Shown here piece by piece: positions 15,509 to 22,833 of a stretch of 64,000 bases of DNA. The stretch is from Bombilactobacillus bombi (GTDB taxonomy: Bacteria; Bacillota; Bacilli; Lactobacillales; Lactobacillaceae). Each line of letters starts with the position of its first letter. The stretch's first letter is position 1. The stretch lies in assembly GCF_964340835.1 (NCBI RefSeq), contig NZ_OZ204251.1; one strand, written 5' to 3'. A model generated the notes under the pieces. It was not told the DNA's origin. It worked only from the letters and a program-made list of their open reading frames with translations, and searched no databases. A program made the translations under genes and the position numbers.

Positions 15509-15805
15509 TTAGCCTACTCTAACACCAATTAAAACTAATTCATCTTCATCAATTCTATAAACAACTAATACATCGTTGATATCATTGGGAACGTTGTTTT
15601 TAGGTGTATCTCGTAAATGAAACTCATTGTATTCTGACATCTGCCGGTTCAGTTTGTGGTCTTTAAATTCTGGCGGTAATTCTCTTTGTTCGATTAACAA
15701 ATCAATTGCCTCTCGAACTTCGTCAATTATTGTGTGATCTAAACTGGCTAATCTCTTTAAATCCGCATTAAAAGTTTTTCTGGGTTTAAATTTTAGTCTT
15801 TTCAT
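15509..15805 (-). CDS. YafQ-family toxin, truncated by nonsense mutation
   Basis: RelE/YafQ-fold mRNA endonuclease toxin, 98 residues (MKRLKFKPRKTFNADLKRLA, then LPPEFKDHKLNRQMSEYNEF, then DVLVVYRIDEDELVLIGVRVG). The frame stops with TAA just after RVG, but the following 17 codons, to 15449, read HDHLFPGQNGSKKYRKNLK, the expected end of this family. YafQ toxins need a histidine in exactly this lost segment (R.G.H..LF). The toxin is therefore probably inactive, caused by one base change. It is 3 bp downstream of its antitoxin gene. Family assignment is strong; inactivity is inferred. Confidence 0.8.
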   Translation of the reverse strand: MKRLKFKPRKTFNADLKRLASLDHTIIDEVREAIDLLIEQRELPPEFKDHKLNRQMSEYNEFHLRDTPKNNVPNDINDVLVVYRIDEDELVLIGVRVG

Positions 15806-15808
15806 CTC

Positions 15809-16084
15809 TTAAAATTGATTCCAATAACTATCATTAGATTCCACAATCTTATCGTCAGGTAAAACCTGACTTTTAATTAATTGATCTCGAGCTATTGCAT
15901 ATTCTAACGATCCTTCTTTTGCCTTCAAAGCTCTTTCTAGCCAAGCCATTTTTTCTTGGGAAATTACCGCTACAGAACGTTGATTGGATCTTGTAACGTA
16001 TACAGTCTCATCTTCATCATTAACTTGATCTAAATATTTTTTTAAATGTGCTCGAAAATCACTTTGAGTTAATGCCAAAGTCAT
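15809..16084 (-). CDS. Phd/YefM-family antitoxin
   Basis: 91-residue antitoxin. The N-terminal DNA-binding fold reads TLALTQSDFRAHLKKYLDQV, followed by VYVTRSNQRSVAVISQE, and a helical toxin-binding tail ends SNDSYWNQF. Start ATG at 16084 after GAGGGG; an upstream in-frame ATG at 16120 falls inside the operator palindrome and is rejected. It presumably represses its own operon at the palindrome 16109-16124 and neutralises the downstream YafQ protein, which is now truncated. A degenerate second copy lies at 16784-17047. Confidence 0.85.
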   Translation of the reverse strand: MTLALTQSDFRAHLKKYLDQVNDEDETVYVTRSNQRSVAVISQEKMAWLERALKAKEGSLEYAIARDQLIKSQVLPDDKIVESNDSYWNQF

Positions 16085-16108
16085 AGTATTACCCCTCTTT
16101 TTGTACTT

Positions 16109-16124
16109 AATATTGTACAATATT
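16109..16124. promoter_or_regulatory. Antitoxin autoregulation palindrome
   Basis: Perfect 16-bp palindrome aatattgtacaatatt, 25 bp upstream of the antitoxin start. It is preceded by another ttgtac. The duplicate module at 17067-17083 carries a damaged version. Confidence 0.5.
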
Positions 16125-16139
16125 TCAAATTATTATTCA

Positions 16140-16289
16140 ATGAATATAAATGAGTTATTGCTTTCTAAAATTGATCAAGCTAATCAGCAACAAACAGCTC
16201 AGTTGGTCTCTGTAATCAAGCAGGACATTGCTAAAGAAAAAAGTAATAGTTCCCCTTCCAGATTTTATCAAAAGACACTTAATGGCTAG
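16140..16289 (+). CDS. Small hypothetical ORF or fragment (49 aa)
   Basis: ATG at 16140 reads MNINELLLSKIDQANQQQTA and ends RFYQKTLNG. It is divergent from the antitoxin. The duplicated flank at 17098-17108 preserves only its first codons, so the duplication border cuts this frame. No clear ribosome binding site. It may be the start of a lost plasmid gene. Confidence 0.3.
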   Translation: MNINELLLSKIDQANQQQTAQLVSVIKQDIAKEKSNSSPSRFYQKTLNG

Positions 16290-16320
16290 TAACCGCTCCT
16301 TAGAACGTGATTATTAATAA

Positions 16321-16665
16321 TTAGTTGAATGCTCCTTTAGATAGTTCTTCTAGTTTTTTATAATTTTCTTTATTTATTATTAATTGAATGTAGTCTACGC
16401 TATCTTTATTCCAACATATATTTGTTTCGTGATTTATATTACTTTTATTTATAATCATTGTAATAATTTCAAAATATCTTAAGGCTTCGTAACTTATTGG
16501 TATGTTTTTTTTGTTGTTATAAATATAAATTATTAAATTTCCATTTATTGAGTCATAACTTATATTTTTTTTAGATGACATATTAAATTCTTCTTTACTA
16601 TTCCATAATTCTGTTTTTTTAATTTGTTTTAATATCTTAGATATAATATTTTCTTTTATATTCAT
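16321..16665 (-). CDS. Hypothetical protein between duplicated TA copies
   Basis: 114 residues, lysine/asparagine/isoleucine-rich (MNIKENIISKILKQIKKTEL; mid-part NLIIYIYNNKKNIPISYEAL; end ENYKKLEELSKGAFN). Base composition is lower in GC than its neighbours. AGAGGTTAC lies upstream of the ATG. It sits exactly between the intact antitoxin-toxin module and its truncated duplicate, and its upstream border cuts the duplicate toxin after about 31 codons. It resembles a small soluble immunity-type protein, but I recognise no family. It was probably inserted with a mobile segment. Confidence 0.5.
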   Translation of the reverse strand: MNIKENIISKILKQIKKTELWNSKEEFNMSSKKNISYDSINGNLIIYIYNNKKNIPISYEALRYFEIITMIINKSNINHETNICWNKDSVDYIQLIINKENYKKLEELSKGAFN

Positions 16666-16685
16666 TTGTAACCTCTAATTTTTTT

Positions 16686-16780
16686 GCTCGAACTTCGTCA
16701 ATTATTGTGTGATCTAAACTTGCTAATTTCTTTAAATCTGCATTAAAAGTTTTTCTGGGTTTAAATTTTAGTCTTTTCAT
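16686..16780 (-). pseudogene. YafQ toxin, duplicate copy, N-terminal fragment only
   Basis: The ATG at 16780 reproduces the first 31 codons of the toxin at 15805 (MKRLKFKPRKTFNADLKKLA, then HTIIDEVR). It then runs into unrelated sequence in front of the 114-residue ORF. Confidence 0.75.
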
Positions 16781-16783
16781 CTC

Positions 16784-17047
16784 TTAAAATTGATTCCAAT
16801 AACTATCGTTTGATTCCACAATCTTATCGTCAGGGAAAACCTAACTTTTAATTAATTGATCTCGAGCGATTGCATATTCTAACGATCCTTCTTTCGCCTT
16901 CAAAGTTCGTTCTAGCCAATCCATTTTTACCGCTACGGAACGTTGATTGGATCTTGTAACATATACAGTTTCATCTTCATCATTAACTTGATCTAAATAT
17001 TTTTTTAAATGTGCGCGAAAATCACTTTGATTTAGTGCTAAAGTCAT
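16784..17047 (-). pseudogene. Phd/YefM antitoxin, duplicate copy
   Basis: Close copy of the antitoxin at 15809-16084. It differs by an in-frame loss of four codons (VAVISQEKMAW becomes VAVKMDW) and by a TAG in place of a glutamine codon after QLIKS. The ancestral tail (PDDKIVESNDSYWNQF) still reads in frame to 16784. The remaining 68 residues keep the DNA-binding part but lack the toxin-binding tail, so it could at most act as a repressor. Confidence 0.75.
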
Positions 17048-17188
17048 AGTTTTGCTTCCTTGTACTTAATATTGTACTAATTTTTAATTATTATTCAATG
17101 AATATAAGAATATTACTGGCTGGGGATTTTTCTTAACTACTTGTAACGAACAACGGGAGGCGCAAGGAGTTAGCAACTAAAGCTTTAA

Positions 17189-17209
17189 TGTGAGAGCCAT
17201 GCTCTCACA
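17189..17209 (+). terminator. Rho-independent terminator
   Basis: Perfect 9-bp stem tgtgagagc-cat-gctctcaca followed by cctttttatttt. No intact gene precedes it on the plus strand, so its gene has been lost. Confidence 0.7.
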
Positions 17210-17243
17210 CCTTTTTATTTTATTAGATTTTGAGAAATAATTG

Positions 17244-17551
17244 TTAGATATTAGATTTAATTCGATAAACTGTCGCTCGCGCTAAGCCATATTTCTTACT
17301 AATTGATAAAACGGATTTCTGCTCTTTAAGATCTCGCACAACAGCATGATAAATTGCTTGTTTTTGTGGATTGGCAGCATGTGCTGAATATTCTTGTTGT
17401 TTGCCTATATAAACTCCTTTTCCTTAGCTATTTCAATACCTTCACGTTGCCGCTGTCTAATTTTTTCACGTTCGCTTTGAGCAACGTAACTCATTAACTC
17501 AACAACTACCAAGTTAGTCAACAAACTTCGTAAATTAGGATCAGATACACC
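17244..17551 (-). pseudogene. Serine recombinase (plasmid resolvase) remnant
   Basis: Minus-strand C-terminal half of a resolvase/invertase. It shows SDPNLRSLLTNLVVVELMSY and AQSEREKIRQRQREGIEIAK. A one-base frameshift at KEKEF/GVYIG follows, then GKQQEYSAHAANPQKQ and the helix-turn-helix SVLSISKKYGLARATVYRIK. The catalytic N-terminal half is missing. The break at about 17552 coincides with the start of a truncated antitoxin, marking a recombination junction. Resolvases of this type belong to theta plasmids and Tn3-like elements. Confidence 0.75.
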
Positions 17552-17552
17552 T

Positions 17553-17618
17553 ATGAAAAGTCAAGATTATCTTGAATTTGATAATCCTGAGGAAGGTTTG
17601 AACTGGTTAAATGAATAA
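17553..17618 (+). pseudogene. Antitoxin C-terminal fragment (RelB/DinJ-type)
   Basis: Reads MKSQDYLEFDNPEEGLNWLN and stops, overlapping the toxin start by 8 bp, as antitoxin genes do. Only the toxin-binding tail remains. The DNA-binding part was lost at the junction with the resolvase remnant. Confidence 0.6.
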
Positions 17619-17892
17619 TTTTGTATATAAACCAGTCTTTGAACGCCAGTTTAAAAAGCATTATAAAGCGATATTGCGAGGGGGTCACTATAAAAAAGAG
17701 GATTTCGAAACTGTTTATTATAAATTGTTACAAGATGAACCGTTAAAACCACATTATAACGATCACCCTTTGGTAAATAGAAAGCCAGAGCGTGATTTAC
17801 ACATTAAACCAGATTGGTTATTGATTTATAAATATGACGGCGAATTTATACGTTTCATTGACACTGGTTCCCATTCAGATCTTTTTAAATAA
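17611..17892 (+). CDS. YafQ/RelE-type toxin
   Basis: 93-residue type II toxin with complete family features: ERQFKKHYKAILRGGHYKKE, NDHPLVNRKPERDLHIKPDW, LLIYKYDGEFIRFIDTGSHS, DLFK. The HIKPDWLLIY and TGSHSDLF blocks hold the catalytic His/Asp/Trp and C-terminal His/Phe of YafQ. It cleaves ribosome-associated mRNA when free. Its antitoxin is reduced to a 21-codon tail fragment, so the cell must tolerate it through lack of expression, neutralisation by the fragment, or an antitoxin elsewhere. The start ATG overlaps the antitoxin fragment. Confidence 0.85.
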   Translation: MNNFVYKPVFERQFKKHYKAILRGGHYKKEDFETVYYKLLQDEPLKPHYNDHPLVNRKPERDLHIKPDWLLIYKYDGEFIRFIDTGSHSDLFK

Positions 17893-17990
17893 AAAAGTAG
17901 CTCCTATATCATCATTTCAATTACTAGGAATATTGTTATAATTAATAAGATTCAATAATTATAAAATATACTACTTAAAGGATAATTTAA

Positions 17991-18686
17991 ATGTTACTTT
18001 CTTATATCTCTACACAAGAACTTAAACAAATCGGCAAGCTAGTTTGGAAATATGCTAAGCCCAAAACTTATCATTGGTTCTTAATAATTTTGGGAATAAT
18101 TTTTGCTTTAATGTATTTTCATACTATTTTTTCTATGGGTTTTTCAAAGCTTCTGCATCAACAAAGAACTTTTTGGATAATTTATAATATCGTTTTTGTG
18201 ACAGCAGTTCCACTGAGTGGTCTTAGTTTAAAGAGAAGCTTTATAAAGGAGTTTTTAAAAAATACTAAGTCCGGCTATTATGCCGCCTGGATCAATGTAT
18301 CTTCAGATAATAATAGAAAAGCACTCTTTATTGATATAATGAAAAATCATCCTGAACTCTTCAGTTTTTACAATCAAAGTAAGGGTGAACTATATTTATC
18401 TAGTAAACCTGGAGATAACAATTATAATATTAATAAGGATCCTATTTTTAAAAGTCTACAGTCTGCTTCTCTTCTGCACCCACAATTTCAACGTTATGAA
18501 AGTTTTCTCAATACTGATCATTATTATATTTTTGTTATTTCTGTACCACATACTAAAAAACAAGCTTTTAATAGATATAAATATTTAATTTTTGAAAAAA
18601 GCAAGTGGAACCAAGCATTATTAAATCCGCATTTAACGGAAATTAAACACCTCACCGATAATTATCGTAATCTAACAAATAAATAG
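17991..18686 (+). CDS. Two-TM protein of unknown function, intact copy
   Basis: 231 residues. The N-terminus MLLSYISTQELKQIGKLVWK is followed by membrane segments at about 28-48 and 63-80, with KLLHQQRTFW between. A large soluble C-terminal domain contains TKSGYYAAWINVSSDNNRKA, SKPGDNNYNINKDPIF and the end HLTDNYRNLTNK. AAAGGA lies before the ATG. The leader and terminator are conserved with the frameshifted copy at 10.1 kb. I do not recognise the family. A membrane-anchored regulator or an immunity protein are both possible. Confidence 0.7.
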   Translation: MLLSYISTQELKQIGKLVWKYAKPKTYHWFLIILGIIFALMYFHTIFSMGFSKLLHQQRTFWIIYNIVFVTAVPLSGLSLKRSFIKEFLKNTKSGYYAAWINVSSDNNRKALFIDIMKNHPELFSFYNQSKGELYLSSKPGDNNYNINKDPIFKSLQSASLLHPQFQRYESFLNTDHYYIFVISVPHTKKQAFNRYKYLIFEKSKWNQALLNPHLTEIKHLTDNYRNLTNK

Positions 18687-18707
18687 CCTCCATTTAGGAG
18701 GCTATTT
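18681..18707 (+). terminator. Terminator after two-TM copy 2
   Basis: Perfect 11-bp stem aaatagcctcc / ggaggctattt with a 5-nt loop, followed by atttaac. Confidence 0.8.
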
Positions 18708-18816
18708 ATTTAACATAATGCTTCTTTTTTGTCCAAATTTCATAATATCTTTCATCAATATATGACTTATTTTGATCTACATATTGGATTTCACTATTAG
18801 TAAAAACAAATTTCAT
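18706..18816 (-). CDS. Possible small ORF (36 aa)
   Basis: The ATG at 18816 reads MKFVFTNSEIQYVDQNKSYI and ends YYEIWTKKKHYVK. The charged, aromatic composition looks like coding sequence, but there is no ribosome binding site and its end overlaps the opposing terminator. It may be the tail of a lost gene. The rest of 18717-18914 shows nothing else. Confidence 0.25.
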   Translation of the reverse strand: MKFVFTNSEIQYVDQNKSYIDERYYEIWTKKKHYVK

Positions 18817-18914
18817 AATACTTATTAGAATATTTTGGAAACACATCTAATTGATCGCTTCTCACAAGTTGACCAGTTTAAGCTAATATTTAGTAAGTAA
18901 ATCGAAACCATGTA

Positions 18915-21386
18915 CTAATCTACCGATTTTAATGCTTCTAGCATATCTATCTTTTTAAAATTAAAATTGACAATAATGCCTAATACTAACAATATTAGTA
19001 AGAAAGTCACGATTGTTATAAAATATGAAGAAATTGGAATTTGTGGATTAAACATTATTGAATCAGCAACAATCATCTTAATAATTATATTTTGAATATA
19101 GCTTCCAAAGCACAAACCAATTATTATTCCAAAAAGTGATAAAATAATTGTTTCTCTATAAATATACATAGTTACTTCATTATTATGAAAGCCTAAAACT
19201 TTAATTGTTGAAAGTTCTCGCATTCTTTCAGAAACATTAATGTTTATCAAATTAAATAATATTATAATAGCTAAAACAAAAGAAATTATTATCAAAATTA
19301 TTGTGACAGATTTCATTGATTTTGAAAAAGTTTCTATTTTTTTTATTAATGTAGTATTTTGTAAAACTCCAGAAACTGATTTAAGTTCTAATAATTTTCC
19401 TGATTGTCTCTTTACATAATTAGATTTATTATTTTTAAGCTTTAACAGCATCGCCGAATTTTGATATTTTTCTCCACAAACCTCTTGATAATAAGATTTG
19501 TTCATAAAAACATAATGACCAGCATACATTTCTGCAATACCAATTACATTTATTTTTCTCTTCTTACCATTTATTTTTAATTTGACGCTGTCGCCTTTTT
19601 TTACTTTATATAAATCAGCTAATTTCTCTGATAATATGGCTCCATTATTAGTTAACGCTAGTTTTCTTTTACTTTCTCTATTTCTTAAATTAACAAAATT
19701 ATCAATTTTTTTAGTTGGAAATACAATTAAACTCGCCTCTTGTGTTTCATTTCTTGTTGGAACTTTTAAATCCAAAGGCTTTAGATCAATATTTTTATAT
19801 AATTTAGTATGGTTTGCTATATATCTATCAAGTTGCTGATTTTGCTGTCCATCGTTGGTTGGATTTCTTGTTATTAACAAGTCATATTTTAAAACTTGAC
19901 CAAATTGACTCTGGATTATTCCTTGCATAGAACCTTGTATTCCTAATCCAACAAAAAATAATGCTACAGATCCAGCTACACCAAAAATTGTCATCATCAT
20001 TTTAGTTTTATACCGAAAAATATTCCTGAAAGTAATTTTTTCTTTAAAAGAAAGCCTTGTCCAAAAGAATTTGAATCTTTCCAAAAATATTTTTGTACCT
20101 GCCTTCGGTGACTTGGGAATTAATAAATTTGCAGGCTCTTCATTAAGTTCCTTTTTAGCCACAAAAACTGTTGGTAAAATTGTTACGCATAGCGAAAGCA
20201 CAATACATACTAATACATATGGCATATGGATATTTAAGTCTAACTTAGAAAAAACAGTACCCTTAGTTGCAATACGACCAATAACATCAGTAAGCCAATA
20301 ATTTCCGTGTAAAAATCCAGCAATAGTTCCAATACCACCTGTCACTAAACTATAAAATATAAAAGAAGAAATGATTTTTCTTTTACTATATCCTAAAGCA
20401 AGTAAAGTACCAGACTCGGTTCTTTTCTCATCTATAAATCTTGTCATTGTAGTCAAAACAACTAACCCAGCTACAAAGTACAAAATAATTGGAAAAATAT
20501 TACCAATCGCAGAAATTCCATTTGCAGAACTCTTATATGCTGTATATCCATCAGAAGTAGGAGAATTTGACCTGTTATAAATACTGTATTTAGTATTTAA
20601 TAAAATTGATTTTATAACTTCTGCTTTAGGATCATTGACGTTCTCTAATTTAAGTAATTCCTTTTTATTATAATTTAACAATACCTTTCTCAAATTATTT
20701 TGATCCTTTTTTTCACGAGATTGATAAGTATTAGAATAATAAGGTACATTACTTAAATTTTTATATGCGACTTCAGCTAATGTGTAATTCTGATTAGCAA
20801 ATGCTTTTTTAGAAACAAATGCATAATTATTTAACTGTCCAGAGCCAACATTTGAAGAACCCATAGAAGAATTTGACCAAGTATCCGCAGATTTAGCAAA
20901 ACCAGTAACTATAAATTTATTTTTATTTAAAGAATGGTTCTTATTATATAGAACTATTTTATCGCCTATTTTATATTTATTTCTCATAGTATGTGCTAAA
21001 ACTATTTCATTCTGCTTGCTGGGCAAAGCTCCACTTACTAATTTAGGCTTAGAAATGCTTTTATTGTATGAAGATACCCTTATTGCGTAATTAGTATTTT
21101 TAATTACTGCATCAGAAGAAAAAGTAAAGTTTGTTTCAAACATTTTATTTTTCTTAAGTTCATGTTCTAAAGTTTTAGTAATGCCTATATTACTTGTAAT
21201 ATAGAAATTTGACATGTTTGTTTCTTTGATATATTTCTGTGCAGTATTTTCCATATTTGGGCTAGTAACTTTTAGACCAATTAAAGCCATTGTTCCAAAT
21301 GCAAGTAATAAAATAATTGAGATGGTCCTTGATAGAGATTCAGTAAAAGCCTGTAAAGCAGTTTTTAAAAAGCTCCAGTTTTTCAT
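18915..21386 (-). CDS. FtsX-like ABC transporter permease
   Basis: 823-residue permease with two FtsX domains. TM1 (about 20-40) is followed by a roughly 260-residue extracellular region. Next comes a three-TM FtsX block with FIDEKRTESGTLLALGYSKR, a second TM and extracellular region, and a C-terminal FtsX block with RMRELSTIKVLGFHNNEVTM. This layout is the large permease of MacB/SalY-like exporters, which act on peptides or lipids. ATG 21386 is chosen because AAGGA lies nine bases before it; a start at 21422 has none. It follows its ATPase by 44 bp. The substrate is unknown, with antimicrobial peptide export or resistance plausible. Confidence 0.82.
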   Translation of the reverse strand: MKNWSFLKTALQAFTESLSRTISIILLLAFGTMALIGLKVTSPNMENTAQKYIKETNMSNFYITSNIGITKTLEHELKKNKMFETNFTFSSDAVIKNTNYAIRVSSYNKSISKPKLVSGALPSKQNEIVLAHTMRNKYKIGDKIVLYNKNHSLNKNKFIVTGFAKSADTWSNSSMGSSNVGSGQLNNYAFVSKKAFANQNYTLAEVAYKNLSNVPYYSNTYQSREKKDQNNLRKVLLNYNKKELLKLENVNDPKAEVIKSILLNTKYSIYNRSNSPTSDGYTAYKSSANGISAIGNIFPIILYFVAGLVVLTTMTRFIDEKRTESGTLLALGYSKRKIISSFIFYSLVTGGIGTIAGFLHGNYWLTDVIGRIATKGTVFSKLDLNIHMPYVLVCIVLSLCVTILPTVFVAKKELNEEPANLLIPKSPKAGTKIFLERFKFFWTRLSFKEKITFRNIFRYKTKMMMTIFGVAGSVALFFVGLGIQGSMQGIIQSQFGQVLKYDLLITRNPTNDGQQNQQLDRYIANHTKLYKNIDLKPLDLKVPTRNETQEASLIVFPTKKIDNFVNLRNRESKRKLALTNNGAILSEKLADLYKVKKGDSVKLKINGKKRKINVIGIAEMYAGHYVFMNKSYYQEVCGEKYQNSAMLLKLKNNKSNYVKRQSGKLLELKSVSGVLQNTTLIKKIETFSKSMKSVTIILIIISFVLAIIILFNLININVSERMRELSTIKVLGFHNNEVTMYIYRETIILSLFGIIIGLCFGSYIQNIIIKMIVADSIMFNPQIPISSYFITIVTFLLILLVLGIIVNFNFKKIDMLEALKSVD

Positions 21387-21430
21387 GTCATGATATCCTT
21401 CTTCCATTAAAATAATGACCAATTTAAAAC

Positions 21431-22132
21431 TTAATAATCCAAATCATCAATACTTTTTGGATTATCATTAGACACTATTTTATAAATAGAAGCGTCCTTC
21501 ATATAGATAACTTTATCAGCAATAGTAGCAATCGAACTATTGTGTGTCACTATTATGACAGTTGTTTTTTGCTTTCTTGCATTTTTTTTCAAAAATTTTA
21601 ATACTTGCTTTCCGGTTTCATAATCTAATGCACCTGTAGGCTCATCACATAACAACAACTTAGGTTTTTTTGCAACAGCTCTTGCTATAGCAACTCTCTG
21701 TTGTTCTCCTCCTGAAAGTTGAGCTGGAAAGTTATTAATTCTATTTGTTAGTCCGACATCTTTTAATGCGTCTACAGGATCTATTCCTCCATTTACTAGT
21801 TCAACAGCTAATTCAACATTTTCTTTAGCCGTTAAATTGGGAACTAGATTGTAAAATTGGAATACAAACCCAACATCATTCCTTCTATAATCTGTCATTT
21901 GGTAATCGTTTAATTTCGCAATATTTTTACTTCCAATAAGTATATCTCCACTATTGGCTTTATCCATACCTCCAAGTAGATTTAATAATGTAGATTTACC
22001 AGCTCCAGAATCTCCAAGAATAACTACTAATTCGCCCATTTCAACTTCGAAGTTAATATTTTTATTTGCATCTATAACTATATCACCAATTTTATAGCTT
22101 TTATTTAAGCCTTTTACATTAATATATGGCAT
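21431..22132 (-). CDS. ABC transporter ATPase, MacB/LolD type
   Basis: 233 residues. Walker A GDSGAGKST is at 40-48, the Q-loop in FVFQFYNLVPNLTA, signature LSGGEQQR at 139-146 and Walker B LLLCDEP at 159-165, followed by TGALD and the H-loop VTHN. The LSGGEQQR and DEPTGALD forms are diagnostic of the MacB/BceA branch that pairs with FtsX permeases. GGGAG precedes the ATG at 22132; the 41-codon upstream extension of the frame is not needed. It forms an operon with the downstream permease. No two-component system lies nearby, unlike BceAB modules. Confidence 0.88.
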   Translation of the reverse strand: MPYINVKGLNKSYKIGDIVIDANKNINFEVEMGELVVILGDSGAGKSTLLNLLGGMDKANSGDILIGSKNIAKLNDYQMTDYRRNDVGFVFQFYNLVPNLTAKENVELAVELVNGGIDPVDALKDVGLTNRINNFPAQLSGGEQQRVAIARAVAKKPKLLLCDEPTGALDYETGKQVLKFLKKNARKQKTTVIIVTHNSSIATIADKVIYMKDASIYKIVSNDNPKSIDDLDY

Positions 22133-22579
22133 AATTCTCCCTACTTTGTTTAATTTTATAGCTTTATCCACATGCTGAGTATTTTGAGGATTATTTATAT
22201 AAACGATTGTTGCCAACATACATGAAAATATCCAAATATTTTTATTATCAAGCAATACTATGTAGTCATTTCCATTAAATTACACCTCTTTTTATCAATC
22301 GCTAAAATAATATCTCTAATTTATATAAAAATACAATTTAGATATTTATTAGACTACAAATAAATAACAAAGTAAATATATTATAAACGAATTTATTATT
22401 AAAATTTCATATACAAAACAAAGTACGCTAAAAATACAATTGAATTTATTTCTATTTGTGATAAATTTTGTAAATATATTTAATTAATTGTCAACGGCTT
22501 TCAATTATCCTTTCACTTTTGAATTAAAATTATAGCTCTAAAATGAAGGCAAATTAGTTAGATGTGTTTTCAAAAAGGA

Positions 22580-22755
22580 GGGAATGATACTAGTTTCCTT
22601 TTCCTTGATTTTGAACAGCTTTAATTAAATCGTTCTATGAGCCTATTTGAACGTATTTAGTCCATTAGTCCAGTCCTACTTCTTTTTTAAATCGCTGATA
22701 GAGAGCTGATTTAGTCGCGAATTCTTACTGCTGCAAAAAATTTACAGCAGTAAGA
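22580..22755 (-). pseudogene. Degenerate gene remnant plus 11-bp inverted repeat
   Basis: One minus-strand frame with three stops reads EFATKSALYQRFKKEVGLD, WTKYVQIGS and NDLIKAVQNQGKGN, apparently a decayed protein. At its upstream end a perfect inverted repeat tcttactgctg / cagcagtaaga (22723-22733, 22745-22755) borders the SOS promoter. The remainder of 22133-22766 is AT-rich, presumably holding the promoter of the ABC operon, and shows no other gene. Confidence 0.3.
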
Positions 22756-22766
22756 GCAATATAGTC

Positions 22767-22795
22767 TTGAATTTTCGAACATATGTTCGTATAAT
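22767..22795 (+). promoter_or_regulatory. SOS promoter with LexA/DinR box
   Basis: -35 TTGAAT (22767-22772), 17-bp spacer, -10 TATAAT (22790-22795). The spacer contains CGAACATATGTTCG (22776-22789), a perfect match to the Gram-positive SOS box CGAACN4GTTCG. LexA bound here would cover the promoter fully. Confidence 0.9.
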
Positions 22796-22833
22796 TAAGT
22801 GTAAGTTAAACTTAATTAAAGGTGCGATTACCT

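Larger units (their letters stand above)
17969..18717 (+). repeat. Direct repeat copy 2 (with 10110-10862)
   Basis: Same-orientation partner of 10110-10862. It contains the intact two-TM protein gene with identical leader and a matching terminator. Confidence 0.8.

Noticed and set aside
15509..17047. CRISPR-like repetition
   Set aside because: The repeats are two diverged copies of an antitoxin-toxin module, not short regular repeats with spacers.
22133..22255. 41-codon N-terminal extension of the FtsX-partner ATPase
   Set aside because: A strong GGGAG and the family alignment place the start at 22132; the extension has no ribosome binding site.
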